From contig NZ_JAJOZT010000002.1 of the NCBI RefSeq assembly GCF_021168475.1, forward strand, positions 62,001-126,000: a stretch of 64,000 nucleotides of DNA, given 5' to 3'. Position 1 is the stretch's first letter. The number at the start of each line of letters is the position of its first letter. This stretch comes from Pseudoclavibacter sp. 13-3 (GTDB lineage: Bacteria; Actinomycetota; Actinomycetes; Actinomycetales; Microbacteriaceae). Below are positions 8,629-17,115 of this stretch, piece by piece. The notes beneath the pieces are model-generated. The model was given only the letters and a program-made list of their open reading frames with translations, had not been told where the DNA came from and did not search any database. The position numbers were made by a program, and so were the translations under genes.

Positions 8629-8644
8629 GGATCTTGCCCCCCCC
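8511..8644 (-). repeat. 134-bp direct repeat, copy 2
   Basis: Matches 7128-7261 with one mismatch; see copy 1. Confidence 0.9.
8637..8644 (-). promoter_or_regulatory. G8 homopolymer tract before start codon (paralogue 2)
   Basis: Same position and length as in paralogue 1: eight Gs on the coding strand, eight bases before the ATG. Confidence 0.6.
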
Positions 8645-8774
8645 AGGTGCCGGTGAAGCCGAGTCGTTGTGGCCTCATGGTGCGGCGTTGTTCTGCTGAC
8701 AACAGTAGCCGAGGCCACTGACCTGGCCGATGGGGAGCATTCCCCGTGGAGGCACGAGTCAGCGGCTCATCTCA

Positions 8775-9044
8775 TCATTTGATGCGAGGCAGTGACGTGG
8801 AATCTCTGCGGCCCAGGGTGAAGTACGAGAGCGGGCCGGCCCACGGAATGTTCAGAGCGATCGACCACACGATCTTCGGCCCACGCACCTCGTCTGAGCG
8901 CCGGTGCGACAGATCTGCAGCCGCAACGGCCGCCAGAGCGATCTGCGTGATGCCGATGACGGTGACGGCGATCTCGCGGCCACGTCCCGTGGCAGATCGT
9001 GTCGATGAGGATGCGGTGACCTGTGCGGCGGGTTTCTTCGTCAT
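8775..9044 (-). CDS. small PLDc_N-like membrane protein
   Basis: 89 residues. After a polar, Lys/Ser/Thr-rich N-terminus there are two hydrophobic segments (about 24-44 and 58-75) and the motif WSIALNIPWAGPLSYFTLGRR. This pattern, with a conserved W, P and GP, belongs to the phospholipase D-nuclease N-terminal-like (PLDc_N) family of two-span actinobacterial membrane proteins, which have no catalytic HKD motif and no established function. The start ATG lies six bases after TAGGCT on the minus strand, indicating a leaderless transcript. The stop codon of the neighbouring glutaredoxin lies 9 bp upstream of the start, so an alternative is read-through from that gene. Confidence 0.7.
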   Translation of the reverse strand: MTKKPAAQVTASSSTRSATGRGREIAVTVIGITQIALAAVAAADLSHRRSDEVRGPKIVWSIALNIPWAGPLSYFTLGRRDSTSLPRIK

Positions 9045-9050
9045 GTGCTG

Positions 9051-9056
9051 AGCCTA
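9051..9056 (-). promoter_or_regulatory. -10-like hexamer, leaderless start of PLDc_N gene
   Basis: TAGGCT on the minus strand, six bases, then ATG 9044. It overlaps the end of the glutaredoxin gene. Confidence 0.35.
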
Positions 9057-9332
9057 CTCGGGCACGACGCCGAGCTCGCGAACCTTGGCTTCGAGTTCGG
9101 GGTTCGACGGCTCGACCTGATGAGTGCCGTCAGCGAACGCGATGACGGGGATGTTGGTGCGTCCGCTGATGCGCTTCGCATCATCTGCGCGTTCGGGGGT
9201 CGCGACGAGGTCGACATAGTCATAGGAGACATGGAGGTCGTCGAGCAGGGCCTTGGCCCGTCGGCAGTCGCCGCACCAGGCGGCACCGTAGAAGGTGATG
9301 GCAGATGTGGAAGCGGGGGTTTCAGCAGTCAT
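9054..9332 (-). CDS. glutaredoxin-like protein (mycoredoxin type)
   Basis: 92 residues with a thioredoxin/glutaredoxin fold: ITFYGAAWCGDC with redox Cys20 and Cys23, the cis-Pro motif TNIPVIAFADGT, and a C-terminal acidic helix. Actinobacterial mycoredoxins and NrdH-like proteins use such CxxC motifs to reduce mycothiol or protein disulfides; the CGDC motif differs from the CGYC of classical mycoredoxin-1, so the exact partner is uncertain. Cytoplasmic. The ATG follows TACAGT by six bases on the minus strand (leaderless). A PLDc_N-like gene follows 9 bp downstream. Confidence 0.85.
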   Translation of the reverse strand: MTAETPASTSAITFYGAAWCGDCRRAKALLDDLHVSYDYVDLVATPERADDAKRISGRTNIPVIAFADGTHQVEPSNPELEAKVRELGVVPE

Positions 9333-9338
9333 GCGATC

Positions 9339-9344
9339 ACTGTA
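9339..9344 (-). promoter_or_regulatory. -10 hexamer of glutaredoxin gene, leaderless start
   Basis: TACAGT on the minus strand, six bases, then ATG 9332; no Shine-Dalgarno. Confidence 0.5.
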
Positions 9345-9380
9345 GCGCGAGAGCCTGTCGGCCCCTTGGGCTGTGAGCCG

Positions 9381-10727
9381 TCACCGACTCGAGGTGATCT
9401 GCGCCGCGGGGCCGACGCTCACGCCGCCGTTGGTCCAGACGATCGGGTAGGTCACGGTGTCTGCGCCTTCGTCGGGGTCGAGATCCATCCACTCGCTGCC
9501 CCAGTAGTTCGAACGGCGAACCGTGACCTGGGTGCCGTCTGTGCTCAGTGAAAGGGCTGTGTACCCACCTGGCATTCGTGTGCTGGTGTGCTTGCCGCCG
9601 CCGCTGCGGTACTGCTGGTCGAGCGCGGGGTCGGCCCCGTGAGAGCCGGTCTGCTCCGACTGCACGACACCCTTCCACTCATCGAAGATGACCATCTGGC
9701 TGCGTATGGTGAGCGCGGCACCGTCGTCGGTCGGGGAGTAGACCGTCAGCGCGGCCAATCCCTCAGACGACCCACCGGTGCTGATGCCGCTCTTCGGCAC
9801 GGGGTTGGTGACAATCGTCACGATGTCGTCGGTGCCGTCGCCATCGACGTCTCTGATCACCGGCTGCTGAGACCTGGTCGTCGAGTAGCCCGAGAGGCCG
9901 GGAAAGGTGCTGGTCGTGATCAGCCTGCCGTCGTTGACGACGCGAATACCCCCGTTGGTCCCAGTTGAAATGGTCGAGGCGCTGTAATTGGCGGGCACTG
10001 CTGCCGCCCCACCGGTGAGCGGAGCCATGTGTGTGAGGTAGTCGCGTTCTGCCTCGCCGACAGGTGCGGTGGGCAGCAGTGCGAGCAGCTGTTGATCGCT
10101 GAGCTTCGAGGCCTGTGATGGCTGAGCGGAGGAGTCAGGAGCAGTGGCATCGGCGTGCACGTTCTCCGGCGGCGCGGCCACGTTCGCCGTGTCACTCTTC
10201 GGCGCCCACGGCAGACCCTGATTCGCGACATACATCCCGGCGGCAGACCCGACGACTGCGAGGCCGACCACGCCCGCGCCGATCTTCACCAGCGTGGCCT
10301 TGGCGAGGCCGGCTTTCACCACACCGGCTTTGGCCGTTCCTGTCGTTGAGGCGCCGACGGCACCAGCACCGCCGCTTGCGCTGATGGCGGCCGCTTCCGT
10401 CCCACCCCCGGCGAGGCCGAGGGCAGCCGCTCCCGCAGCGGAGGCCGCGCTTGCGCCGCCGGCCACCAGATATGCCGAAGACGGTCGCGGCTCGTCGTCG
10501 TGAACGGCGTCGATGCGACCCGCGCCTGAGAGCACTGCCGATGCGCCGGGCAGCGTCTGGAGCCAGTGTGCCAGACCGGGGTACATATTCTGGTGCGACA
10601 GCAGGGCGGGAATCAGAGAGGGCACGGTCGTTGCGTACTGCGCGACTCGTTGCAGGTCTGCGGCCGAGGTTCGTGGGTCTCGTGCCGTGACCATCAGTCG
10701 TCGCACCTGTTCCGCATCCATCTCCAT
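9381..10727 (-). CDS. LRV-type membrane protein with external DxDGxxD-loop domain (paralogue 3)
   Basis: 448 residues, third and most divergent member of the local family. It has the LRV-like module (TARDPRTSAADLQRVAQYAT...MYPGLAHWL, about 12-58), an Ala/Gly-rich linker of about 100 residues, one membrane span (KIGAGVVGLAVVGSAAGMYVA), the LSDQQLLALLPTAPVGEAERDYL spacer and a C-terminal domain with DVDGDGTDDIV, a calcium-loop motif as in FG-GAP repeats. Its start (ATGGAGATG) is preceded by GGGGGA rather than the G8 tract. A perfect parS lies 36 bp upstream of the start. The glutaredoxin and PLDc_N genes separate it from its two paralogues. Function unknown. Confidence 0.72.
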   Translation of the reverse strand: MEMDAEQVRRLMVTARDPRTSAADLQRVAQYATTVPSLIPALLSHQNMYPGLAHWLQTLPGASAVLSGAGRIDAVHDDEPRPSSAYLVAGGASAASAAGAAALGLAGGGTEAAAISASGGAGAVGASTTGTAKAGVVKAGLAKATLVKIGAGVVGLAVVGSAAGMYVANQGLPWAPKSDTANVAAPPENVHADATAPDSSAQPSQASKLSDQQLLALLPTAPVGEAERDYLTHMAPLTGGAAAVPANYSASTISTGTNGGIRVVNDGRLITTSTFPGLSGYSTTRSQQPVIRDVDGDGTDDIVTIVTNPVPKSGISTGGSSEGLAALTVYSPTDDGAALTIRSQMVIFDEWKGVVQSEQTGSHGADPALDQQYRSGGGKHTSTRMPGGYTALSLSTDGTQVTVRRSNYWGSEWMDLDPDEGADTVTYPIVWTNGGVSVGPAAQITSSR

Positions 10728-10763
10728 GACATCCCCCGTAATCGACGACGAGCGGTCAGCAGA

Positions 10764-10779
10764 TGTTTCACGTGAAACA
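10764..10779. other. parS: parS centromere site, perfect
   Basis: Exact TGTTTCACGTGAAACA in the 270-bp spacer between divergent paralogue 3 and the SPFH gene. Apart from this site and a TACAAT at 10920-10925 that could be the -10 of the SPFH gene, I see nothing else in the spacer. Confidence 0.93.
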
Positions 10780-10997
10780 CCACGCGTCGCCGACTGGTGA
10801 GCTCATGCGGCGGATGCTGGCCTGCGATCTGCGTTCAGCTTACCGGGTGCCGATGGGCGCGCACGATGGGGAGAGTGCACCATCGGCGAGACCCCGGGTG
10901 CGGTGTCACCGGGCTTCGATACAATGTGCGCAACCGTGGTCTGCCGCGTCTCGGCGCGAGGCCAGTCATCACCCAAGCCTGAAGGGCAAGTGATCTC

Positions 10998-12041
10998 ATG
11001 GGAATCATCGTTCTCGCCGTCGTCATCGTCATTCTGATTCTGCTCGCCTTCGGCACGTTCTTCACCGTGCAGACGCAGAGCAACACCATCATCGAGCGAT
11101 TCGGGCGGTTCGTGCGCATCGCCAAGCCCGGCCTCAACGTGAAGATTCCCATCATCGAGAAGAAGGCCGGCGTGGTCTCGCTGCGCGTGCAGCAGCTGGA
11201 TCTGCAGGTCGAGACCAAGACCAAAGACAATGTGTTCGTGCTGGTGCTGGTTTCGGTGCAGTATGCCGTGCTGCCGCAGCGGGTGGCAGACGCCTGGTAC
11301 CGCCTCGACGACCCCGAGGCGCAGATCAAGAGCTACGTCTTCGATGCCGTGCGGGCCACCGTGCCGAACCTGCAGCTCGACGAGGCGTTCGAGCGAAAAG
11401 ACGACATCGCGCAGACCGTCGGCGAGGCGCTCGCCGGTGAGATGGGGGAGTTCGGCTACCAGATCATCAAGACGCTGGTCACCGACATCAACCCCGATGC
11501 CAGCGTCAAGTCGGCGATGAACCGCATCAACGCCGCGCAGCGCGAACGTGTGGCGGCACAGGATCTCGCCGAAGCCGATCGCATCCGTGTGGTCACCGAG
11601 GCGCGCGCCGAGGCCGAGGCGAAGCAGCTGCAGGGTGAGGGCATCGCGAATCAGCGCAAGGCGATCATCGACGGCCTGCACGCCTCGATCGCCGAGCTGC
11701 GGCACGAGGGCATCGAAGAGTCTGACGTGATCAACCTCATTCTGCTGACGCAGTACTTCGACACGCTGACCACGCTCGGCCGCAACGGGGCGACCACGGT
11801 GCTGCTGCCCGGCACGCCGGGCGGCGTCTCGCAGCTCGGCGACGAGATTCGCACGGCGCTGCTCACGCAGGATGCCGTGCGCGAGGGGCAGGCCGAGCAG
11901 CGCGCCGCCCAGAGCCTCGATGAGGCGCGCAATCGCGCGGCCGCACAGCGGCACAGCGTGCAGCGTGACAGCGCACGCCGTGATGGGGGTGAGCGCCGTG
12001 ATGGCGCACCTCGGTCAGGCGACGAGACGCAGGGTGAGTGA
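10998..12041 (+). CDS. SPFH-domain membrane protein (stomatin/prohibitin-like, QmcA type)
   Basis: 347 residues. One N-terminal membrane anchor (about 2-22) is followed by an SPFH/band-7 domain (VQTQSNTIIERFGRFVRIAKPGLN through about 200), a long Ala/Glu/Arg-rich coiled-coil (AAQRERVAAQDLAEADRIRV...), the conserved IIDGLHASI segment, and a variable Arg/Gln/Gly-rich tail. Such proteins oligomerise on membranes and scaffold proteases or define lipid microdomains. No NfeD-type partner is adjacent; instead an SDR gene overlaps the 3' end by one base (TGATG), implying co-translation. Start ATG chosen because the hydrophobic anchor begins immediately. Confidence 0.9.
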   Translation: MGIIVLAVVIVILILLAFGTFFTVQTQSNTIIERFGRFVRIAKPGLNVKIPIIEKKAGVVSLRVQQLDLQVETKTKDNVFVLVLVSVQYAVLPQRVADAWYRLDDPEAQIKSYVFDAVRATVPNLQLDEAFERKDDIAQTVGEALAGEMGEFGYQIIKTLVTDINPDASVKSAMNRINAAQRERVAAQDLAEADRIRVVTEARAEAEAKQLQGEGIANQRKAIIDGLHASIAELRHEGIEESDVINLILLTQYFDTLTTLGRNGATTVLLPGTPGGVSQLGDEIRTALLTQDAVREGQAEQRAAQSLDEARNRAAAQRHSVQRDSARRDGGERRDGAPRSGDETQGE

Positions 12042-13036
12042 TGACCAGCAGCGCAGAGACGACCGGCAGCCCAGAGACCGCAGACAGCAGCGCGCACAAC
12101 AGCCGTTCACAGATCGGTGGCAGGGCACCCCGCCGCACGGGTGCTCCAGGCGCCGGTGACCGGCCTGTCGCGATCGTCACTGGTGCGACAGGCGGCATGG
12201 GGCAACTCATCGTCGCTGACTTGGCTCGAGATCATCGTGTGATCGCGGTCGGGCGTGACCAGGGCATCCTGCGACGGCTCGCCGATGAGCTTGGGGCCGA
12301 GCCGTTCACCGCCGACCTCGCCGCAGCCTTCGATGCGAGAGCCGCAGCCGAGATGCGTGATGTTGCAGACGGTGCGACTGCCAGAGAGGCCACCGGCGCA
12401 TCAGACCGATCTGAGGATGCGGCCAGCGCCGAGGCGACCGGCAGCGGCAGCGAGAGCATGAGAGGTGAACGCGACGCGATCGCTGAGCTGGCGACCGTCG
12501 TCGATCGGGTGGATGTCGTGGTGCACGCCGCAGCCATCGCGCGCCGCAACTCGGTGGCTGACGCGCCGGCCGCAGAGTGGCAGCGGCATTTCTCTCTGAA
12601 CGTCGGCGCACCGGCGGCGCTCACTGCGGCACTGCTGCCAAAACTCAGGACGAGTCACGGAGTCGCCGTGTTCATCAACTCGGGGGCGGGGTCGAATCCG
12701 CAGCCGGGCAACGCCGTCTATGCCATGTCGAAACATGCGCTCTTCGGCGTCGTGGACTCTCTGCGCAAAGAAGAGGCGAACACCGGCGTGCGTGTGGCCA
12801 CGGTGAGCCCGGGCCCGACCGATACGCCGATGCTGCACCTGATGAACCATGACGCCGAAGCTGCGCAGACCCCTTTGGCTGCGGCGAAGCCCGCCTACGA
12901 GATCATCGACCCGGTCGAGATCGCTCGCGCCGTGCGCTTCGTCGTCGACGCCGGGCCCACCACGCAGATCACGAATGTCGACGTGCGACCGCGCATCGAG
13001 CTCGCTGATCGCAGATCAGACGCCTTCGACGCCTGA
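12041..13036 (+). CDS. short-chain dehydrogenase/reductase with internal insertion
   Basis: About 331 residues. After about 40 polar residues comes the Rossmann core: cofactor motif TGATGGMG, a Ser in INSGAG and the catalytic YAMSK (YxxxK), then SPGPTDTPM, as in classical NAD(P)-dependent SDRs. Between the third strand and the VVVHAAA strand there is an acidic, Ala/Ser/Glu-rich insertion of roughly 50 residues not typical of the family. Substrate unknown. The ATG overlaps the stop of the SPFH gene (TGATG), so the two are one operon; a GTG three bases earlier is possible. It ends 10 bp from the convergent FAD protein gene. Confidence 0.85.
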   Translation: MTSSAETTGSPETADSSAHNSRSQIGGRAPRRTGAPGAGDRPVAIVTGATGGMGQLIVADLARDHRVIAVGRDQGILRRLADELGAEPFTADLAAAFDARAAAEMRDVADGATAREATGASDRSEDAASAEATGSGSESMRGERDAIAELATVVDRVDVVVHAAAIARRNSVADAPAAEWQRHFSLNVGAPAALTAALLPKLRTSHGVAVFINSGAGSNPQPGNAVYAMSKHALFGVVDSLRKEEANTGVRVATVSPGPTDTPMLHLMNHDAEAAQTPLAAAKPAYEIIDPVEIARAVRFVVDAGPTTQITNVDVRPRIELADRRSDAFDA

Positions 13037-13046
13037 GCCCCGACCT

Positions 13047-15302
13047 CTAGAGCCCCTGCGCCACCAGACTGCGGGCGACGCGGTCGGTCTCGCGCAGCAT
13101 CGTCGGGTCAGTGCCGGGCATCGGGCTGATCACCGCGTCGCCGAGCAGCTCATTGAGCGGGATGCCCGCCACGTGCACACGCGCATCGAGCGCGCCGTCG
13201 GCATGCACGACCAGGCCGGTCGCCACGTCGACTTCGGGGGCGACGCCCGCGAGACGAGTGCCGTCGGCACGGCGCAGCTCGTGCGGGCGCACGCGAGCAT
13301 CCGCCCGCAGGCCGGCGAGCAGCGGGTCTGCCGAGATGCGCACGTCAGGGGAGTGCATCCACGCATCGATCAGGGTGCGGGCGCGCAGGGGCCTGCCACC
13401 AGTGGTGGGTGAGCGCAGCTCGAATGCGGGGCCCGGCTCATCGTGCCCGTCGTCGATCGTCAGCGCGGGGTGCGCCCCGACGAAGTGCACCAGACCGGCG
13501 TCGATCAGTGCGAGCAGCTGCCGGCTGCGGAACGCGGGCGGGCCCGACCCGATCATGCCGCCGAAGCTCATCAGGTCGTGATAGCGGCCGCAGCGCGACT
13601 CCCACGTGAAGCGCCCCCCGCGACCGAGCACCGACGAGGGTTTGCGTGCGGCGCTGAACGCCCACAGGCCCGCCTTGATCGGGCTGTCCAGGCCGAGCCC
13701 CGCCTCGTGCAGATCGCCGACGAGGCGGTCGCCGATCAGCTGCGTGAGCGCCTCGACGGCGGATGCGACATCGCCTTGGTCGACCTGGGTGGCGTCGGCC
13801 AGCGGTGCGATCAGACGATCAGGATGGAACCGATCGGCCTCGGCGGGAATCACGGGCGCCAGCGCAGCGTCGAGCGCGGCGAACTCGGCCGGGGTGGTGT
13901 CGATCAGCTGGGTGATCTCGGTGAGGTCGACGAGCAGGGCGCCGGGGCGCACCCGAGCGAGCGTGCGGGCGTGAGCCTCATAGGCGTCGCGCACGATCGC
14001 TGGCCACACCTCAGCGTCGAAGTCGATGCTGCCGATGAGGCGGTCGCTCTGCGTCTCGGCCGCGGCTTCGCTCTCGAGGCGACGGACGACGGCACCCAGC
14101 CGATGCAGGTCGGCCTTGGGCGGCAGCGAGTGGTACTCCGACTTCGGCAGAAAAGGATAGCCGCGGGTCGACGACACCACGAGCTTCGGCTCTGCGCCGC
14201 TGGGCCGGTAGGTGAGCCCGGAACGGGTCTCGGGCGTCACGTCGAAGCGCCCGCCGCGTTCGATCGTCAGCAGTGCCATGGCGTCGAAGAATCCCATGCC
14301 CGTGCCTCGCACGAGGGCGGTCTCGCCGGCCGGCACGGTCTCGAGCGGCTGGTCGATCGGGTTGTCCGGGGCGATCCAGGTCAGCTCGGGGTGCCGGTGC
14401 GTCGCCTCTCGCAGGGCTGCTTCCTCGACGGTGGGCGCGTTGCGCAGCCAGCCGCCCGCGATCACGGTCGCCGTGGCGCGGATGCGCTCGCCGTCGCTGA
14501 GTGTGAGAACGTCTGCATCTGCACCGGCATCGTCACCTGCGTCTGCAGCGACGAGCCCAACGACGCGCGCATGATGACGGTGCACCTGCACGTTGCCGGG
14601 CAGCCAGGCGAGGGCGACGCCCAGGCACCAGCGAATGTACTCGCCGTAGAGTGCGCGCGTCGGGTTCGACTCGGGGCGCGTGCGGGCCATCTCGTCGAGC
14701 ACCGGCGACAGCGCGGTCAGATCGGCTGGATGCTCCACCCAGACGCGACGATGCGCTTCAGCGATCTGTGCGAGCTGTTCGCGCTGCAGTGCGTGCGTCG
14801 ACTGCGCCAGTGATGCGGTGCCCGCCCCGCCGGCATCATGCGCGTGCGCTGCGAACCCGACCGCAGCATCCGCCGACGCGAAGGGGTCGGCCGAGGTGGC
14901 GCTCCCGGTCGCGGCAATGCCCGCGCGGCGTGCGGCGTCGAGCGCGAGCAGCACCCACTCGTACATGGTGGGCCCCTCGCGAACCTGCCCCTCGACGGTC
15001 GCGCCGGGCTCGGTGAAGAGCGTCACGGCGCCCGCGAGCGTGTTCATGCAGAGCGTGCGGGTCTGATCAGTGCGCCAGATGCGACCGGCGCCCAGCTGCT
15101 GGTCGTCGATGAGATGCAGATCGATCGGGGCGGGTGAATGCGCGGGGTGTGCGCTCTGTGCGACGCCGAGCGCCGCGCCCAGGCGCTCGATCAGCGAGAC
15201 GCCACGCGGCCCGACGCCGATGATGGCGATGGAGCTGCGAGAGGTGGCGGTCGGCCTGGTCTCGACAGGCGTCACAGGGGAGGGGGAATTCGTGGTGAGC
15301 AC
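13047..15302 (-). CDS. FAD/NAD(P)-binding protein (NAD_binding_9 type)
   Basis: About 751 residues. Near the N-terminus is the dinucleotide motif IAIIGVGPRGVSLIERL, then LHLIDDQQLGAGRIWRTDQT, TLCMNTLAGAVTLF and a second nucleotide-binding stretch (ETALVRGTGMGFFDAM). This matches the large FAD/NAD(P)-binding proteins of the NAD_binding_9 group (PF13454), usually linked to oxidation of small substrates and often beside peptide-type ABC importers. The start chosen is GTG 15302: TATTGT lies exactly six bases upstream on the minus strand, giving a leaderless mRNA; the open frame continues to 15557 but would cross the divergent importer's start. A start at 15275 is also possible. Probably functionally linked to the divergent ABC/CMD operon. 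Confidence 0.82.
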   Translation of the reverse strand: MLTTNSPSPVTPVETRPTATSRSSIAIIGVGPRGVSLIERLGAALGVAQSAHPAHSPAPIDLHLIDDQQLGAGRIWRTDQTRTLCMNTLAGAVTLFTEPGATVEGQVREGPTMYEWVLLALDAARRAGIAATGSATSADPFASADAAVGFAAHAHDAGGAGTASLAQSTHALQREQLAQIAEAHRRVWVEHPADLTALSPVLDEMARTRPESNPTRALYGEYIRWCLGVALAWLPGNVQVHRHHARVVGLVAADAGDDAGADADVLTLSDGERIRATATVIAGGWLRNAPTVEEAALREATHRHPELTWIAPDNPIDQPLETVPAGETALVRGTGMGFFDAMALLTIERGGRFDVTPETRSGLTYRPSGAEPKLVVSSTRGYPFLPKSEYHSLPPKADLHRLGAVVRRLESEAAAETQSDRLIGSIDFDAEVWPAIVRDAYEAHARTLARVRPGALLVDLTEITQLIDTTPAEFAALDAALAPVIPAEADRFHPDRLIAPLADATQVDQGDVASAVEALTQLIGDRLVGDLHEAGLGLDSPIKAGLWAFSAARKPSSVLGRGGRFTWESRCGRYHDLMSFGGMIGSGPPAFRSRQLLALIDAGLVHFVGAHPALTIDDGHDEPGPAFELRSPTTGGRPLRARTLIDAWMHSPDVRISADPLLAGLRADARVRPHELRRADGTRLAGVAPEVDVATGLVVHADGALDARVHVAGIPLNELLGDAVISPMPGTDPTMLRETDRVARSLVAQGL

Positions 15303-15308
15303 TGAAAA

Positions 15309-15314
15309 ACAATA
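15309..15314 (-). promoter_or_regulatory. -10 hexamer of FAD protein gene, leaderless start
   Basis: TATTGT on the minus strand, six bases, then GTG 15302. This decides between several in-frame starts. Confidence 0.5.
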
Positions 15315-15426
15315 CGCACGCGTCGACGCTGCGCGTCGCACTGTTTCAGTTTGTGACGCGAAAGGTGGCGCGATCGAACGCCGTCGGGTGAACTGTGTTG
15401 GTTCCCCCGATCTCAAAGGAGTCACC

Positions 15427-17082
15427 ATGCGCACCTCTCGCCTGCGTCGCGCACTGCTCGCATCAGCTGCAGTCGCCTCATCCGTCGCCCTCTTGGCCGG
15501 ATGCTCCAGCGGCTCCGGCTCGTCGCAGCCGGTCGGCGACCCCAAGACCGGTGGCACGCTGACTTATCTCGAGCCGCAGACGTTCACAGGCCTCTACCCA
15601 CCGGCAGCCGGCTTCTACCCCAACGGCGGCATCGTCAACAACATCACTGACCGTCTGCTCTATCAGGATCCCCAGACGCTCGAGCTGAAGCCGTGGATCG
15701 CCACAGAGCTTCCCGAGATCAACGCCGACGCCACCGAATACACGTTCAAACTGCGTGAGGGGGTGACCTACTCCGACGGCACGCCGCTCGATGCTGCGAA
15801 CGTGGTCAAGAACTTCGATCTGTTCGGCAAGGGCGACAAGGCGCGCAAACTGACGGCTTCAGAGCAGATCAACAACTACGATCACGGTGAGGTCGTCGAC
15901 GCGCACACCGTGAAGTTCCACTTCACCGCGCCGGCACCGGGCTTCGAGCAGGCCACATCGACGCTGAACGCGGGGCTGCTGGCCAACGCCACGCTCGACA
16001 AGTCGAATGAGGATTTCGGCCCCGGACACGCCGCCGACATCATCACCTCCGGCCCCTTCGTGGTCTCGGACGAGCAGGTGGGCACCCAGCTCACCTTGAA
16101 GGCCCGTGATGACTACAACTGGGCCCCGCCGTCGGCAGAGCACCAGGGGCGTGCGTACCTCGATCAGATCAACTTCGTGCTCGCCGGCGAAGACAGCGTG
16201 CGAGTCGGCTCGGTTGTCGCCGGACAGGCAGATGTCGCTCGTCAGATCGAAGCCCCCGATGAGGCGCAGATCACTGGCGCCGGGCTGCAGCTCGTGGCCG
16301 CCAGCACAAATGGTGTCAACAACGGGCTGAACTTCCGATTCCGTGATTCGAGACTGAGCGACATCCGCGTGCGCCAGGCGATCATCGCCGGCATCGACCG
16401 GCAGGACATCGTCGACTCGCTGTTCACCGGATCGTACCCGTTGGCCACCTCGTCACTGGCGAAGACCGCTGCCGGCTACAAAGATCAGTCGTCGTACTAC
16501 GTGTACGACCAGGACAAGGCGAAGCAGCTGCTCGACGAGGCCGGCTGGGTGCCGGGCGCTGATGGCATCCGCACCAAAGACGGCCAGCGTCTGTCGCTGA
16601 CCTTCAACGAGGCGCTGCCGCAGCCTCGCTCGAAAGAGGTCGTGACCAAGATTCAGGAGCAGCTCAAACAGATCGGCATCGAGGTCAGTCTCTATCAGGG
16701 TGATCAGGCCGCGCAGACCGCTGCGTCGCTCGATCAGGACACCGTGCAGGTGTACCACTCGATGGTCGGTCGTGCCGACTACGACGTGATCAAGAGCCAG
16801 TTCGCCGGCGAGAACCGCAACACGCTGCTGAACCTGAACAAGAGCGACGGCAGCTACGGCGACGCCCACCTCGAGCAGCTGCTGCAGGATGTCGCGTCGA
16901 AGCCCACGGCCCCCGAGCGTCAGGCAGCCAGCGAGGCGGTGCAGGACTACCTCAGCGAGCAGGCCTACGTGCTGCCCATCTTCGAAGAGCCACAGGTCTT
17001 CGGCCTGCAGTCGTACGTGCAGGGCTTCAAGACCGAGGCCGTGGGCCGTCCCGACTTCTACGGCACCTGGCTGAACAAGTAG
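15427..17082 (+). CDS. peptide-type ABC transporter substrate-binding lipoprotein (SBP family 5)
   Basis: 551 residues. A lipoprotein signal peptide ends in the lipobox LLAGC, followed by a Ser/Gly linker and a family-5 solute-binding fold (GGTLTYLEPQTFTGLYPP, EYTFKLREGVTYSDGTPLDAANVV, VRVRQAI-like IRVRQAIIAGIDRQDIV). It resembles the importer component found with CMD/AhpD-family enzymes (TIGR04028-like, recalled from memory). It should capture the substrate at the outer face of the membrane for the two permeases and the dual ATPase that follow. The ATG has a strong AAAGGAG site; a longer upstream frame has no support. Divergent from the FAD protein gene across 124 bp that must hold both promoters. 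Confidence 0.9.
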   Translation: MRTSRLRRALLASAAVASSVALLAGCSSGSGSSQPVGDPKTGGTLTYLEPQTFTGLYPPAAGFYPNGGIVNNITDRLLYQDPQTLELKPWIATELPEINADATEYTFKLREGVTYSDGTPLDAANVVKNFDLFGKGDKARKLTASEQINNYDHGEVVDAHTVKFHFTAPAPGFEQATSTLNAGLLANATLDKSNEDFGPGHAADIITSGPFVVSDEQVGTQLTLKARDDYNWAPPSAEHQGRAYLDQINFVLAGEDSVRVGSVVAGQADVARQIEAPDEAQITGAGLQLVAASTNGVNNGLNFRFRDSRLSDIRVRQAIIAGIDRQDIVDSLFTGSYPLATSSLAKTAAGYKDQSSYYVYDQDKAKQLLDEAGWVPGADGIRTKDGQRLSLTFNEALPQPRSKEVVTKIQEQLKQIGIEVSLYQGDQAAQTAASLDQDTVQVYHSMVGRADYDVIKSQFAGENRNTLLNLNKSDGSYGDAHLEQLLQDVASKPTAPERQAASEAVQDYLSEQAYVLPIFEEPQVFGLQSYVQGFKTEAVGRPDFYGTWLNK

Positions 17083-17115
17083 AGCTGAACACAGACAAGG
17101 GGCGAACCACCTCAT

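Noticed and set aside
10803-11954. 383-codon open frame antisense to the SPFH gene
   Set aside because: Its translation is His/Arg/Gly-rich without a recognisable fold, and it mirrors the well-supported SPFH gene; long antisense frames are expected in high-GC coding DNA.
13443-14813. 456-codon open frame antisense to the FAD/NAD(P)-binding protein
   Set aside because: Composition is Arg/Gly/Glu/His-rich with no motif, and the opposite strand encodes clear nucleotide-binding motifs.
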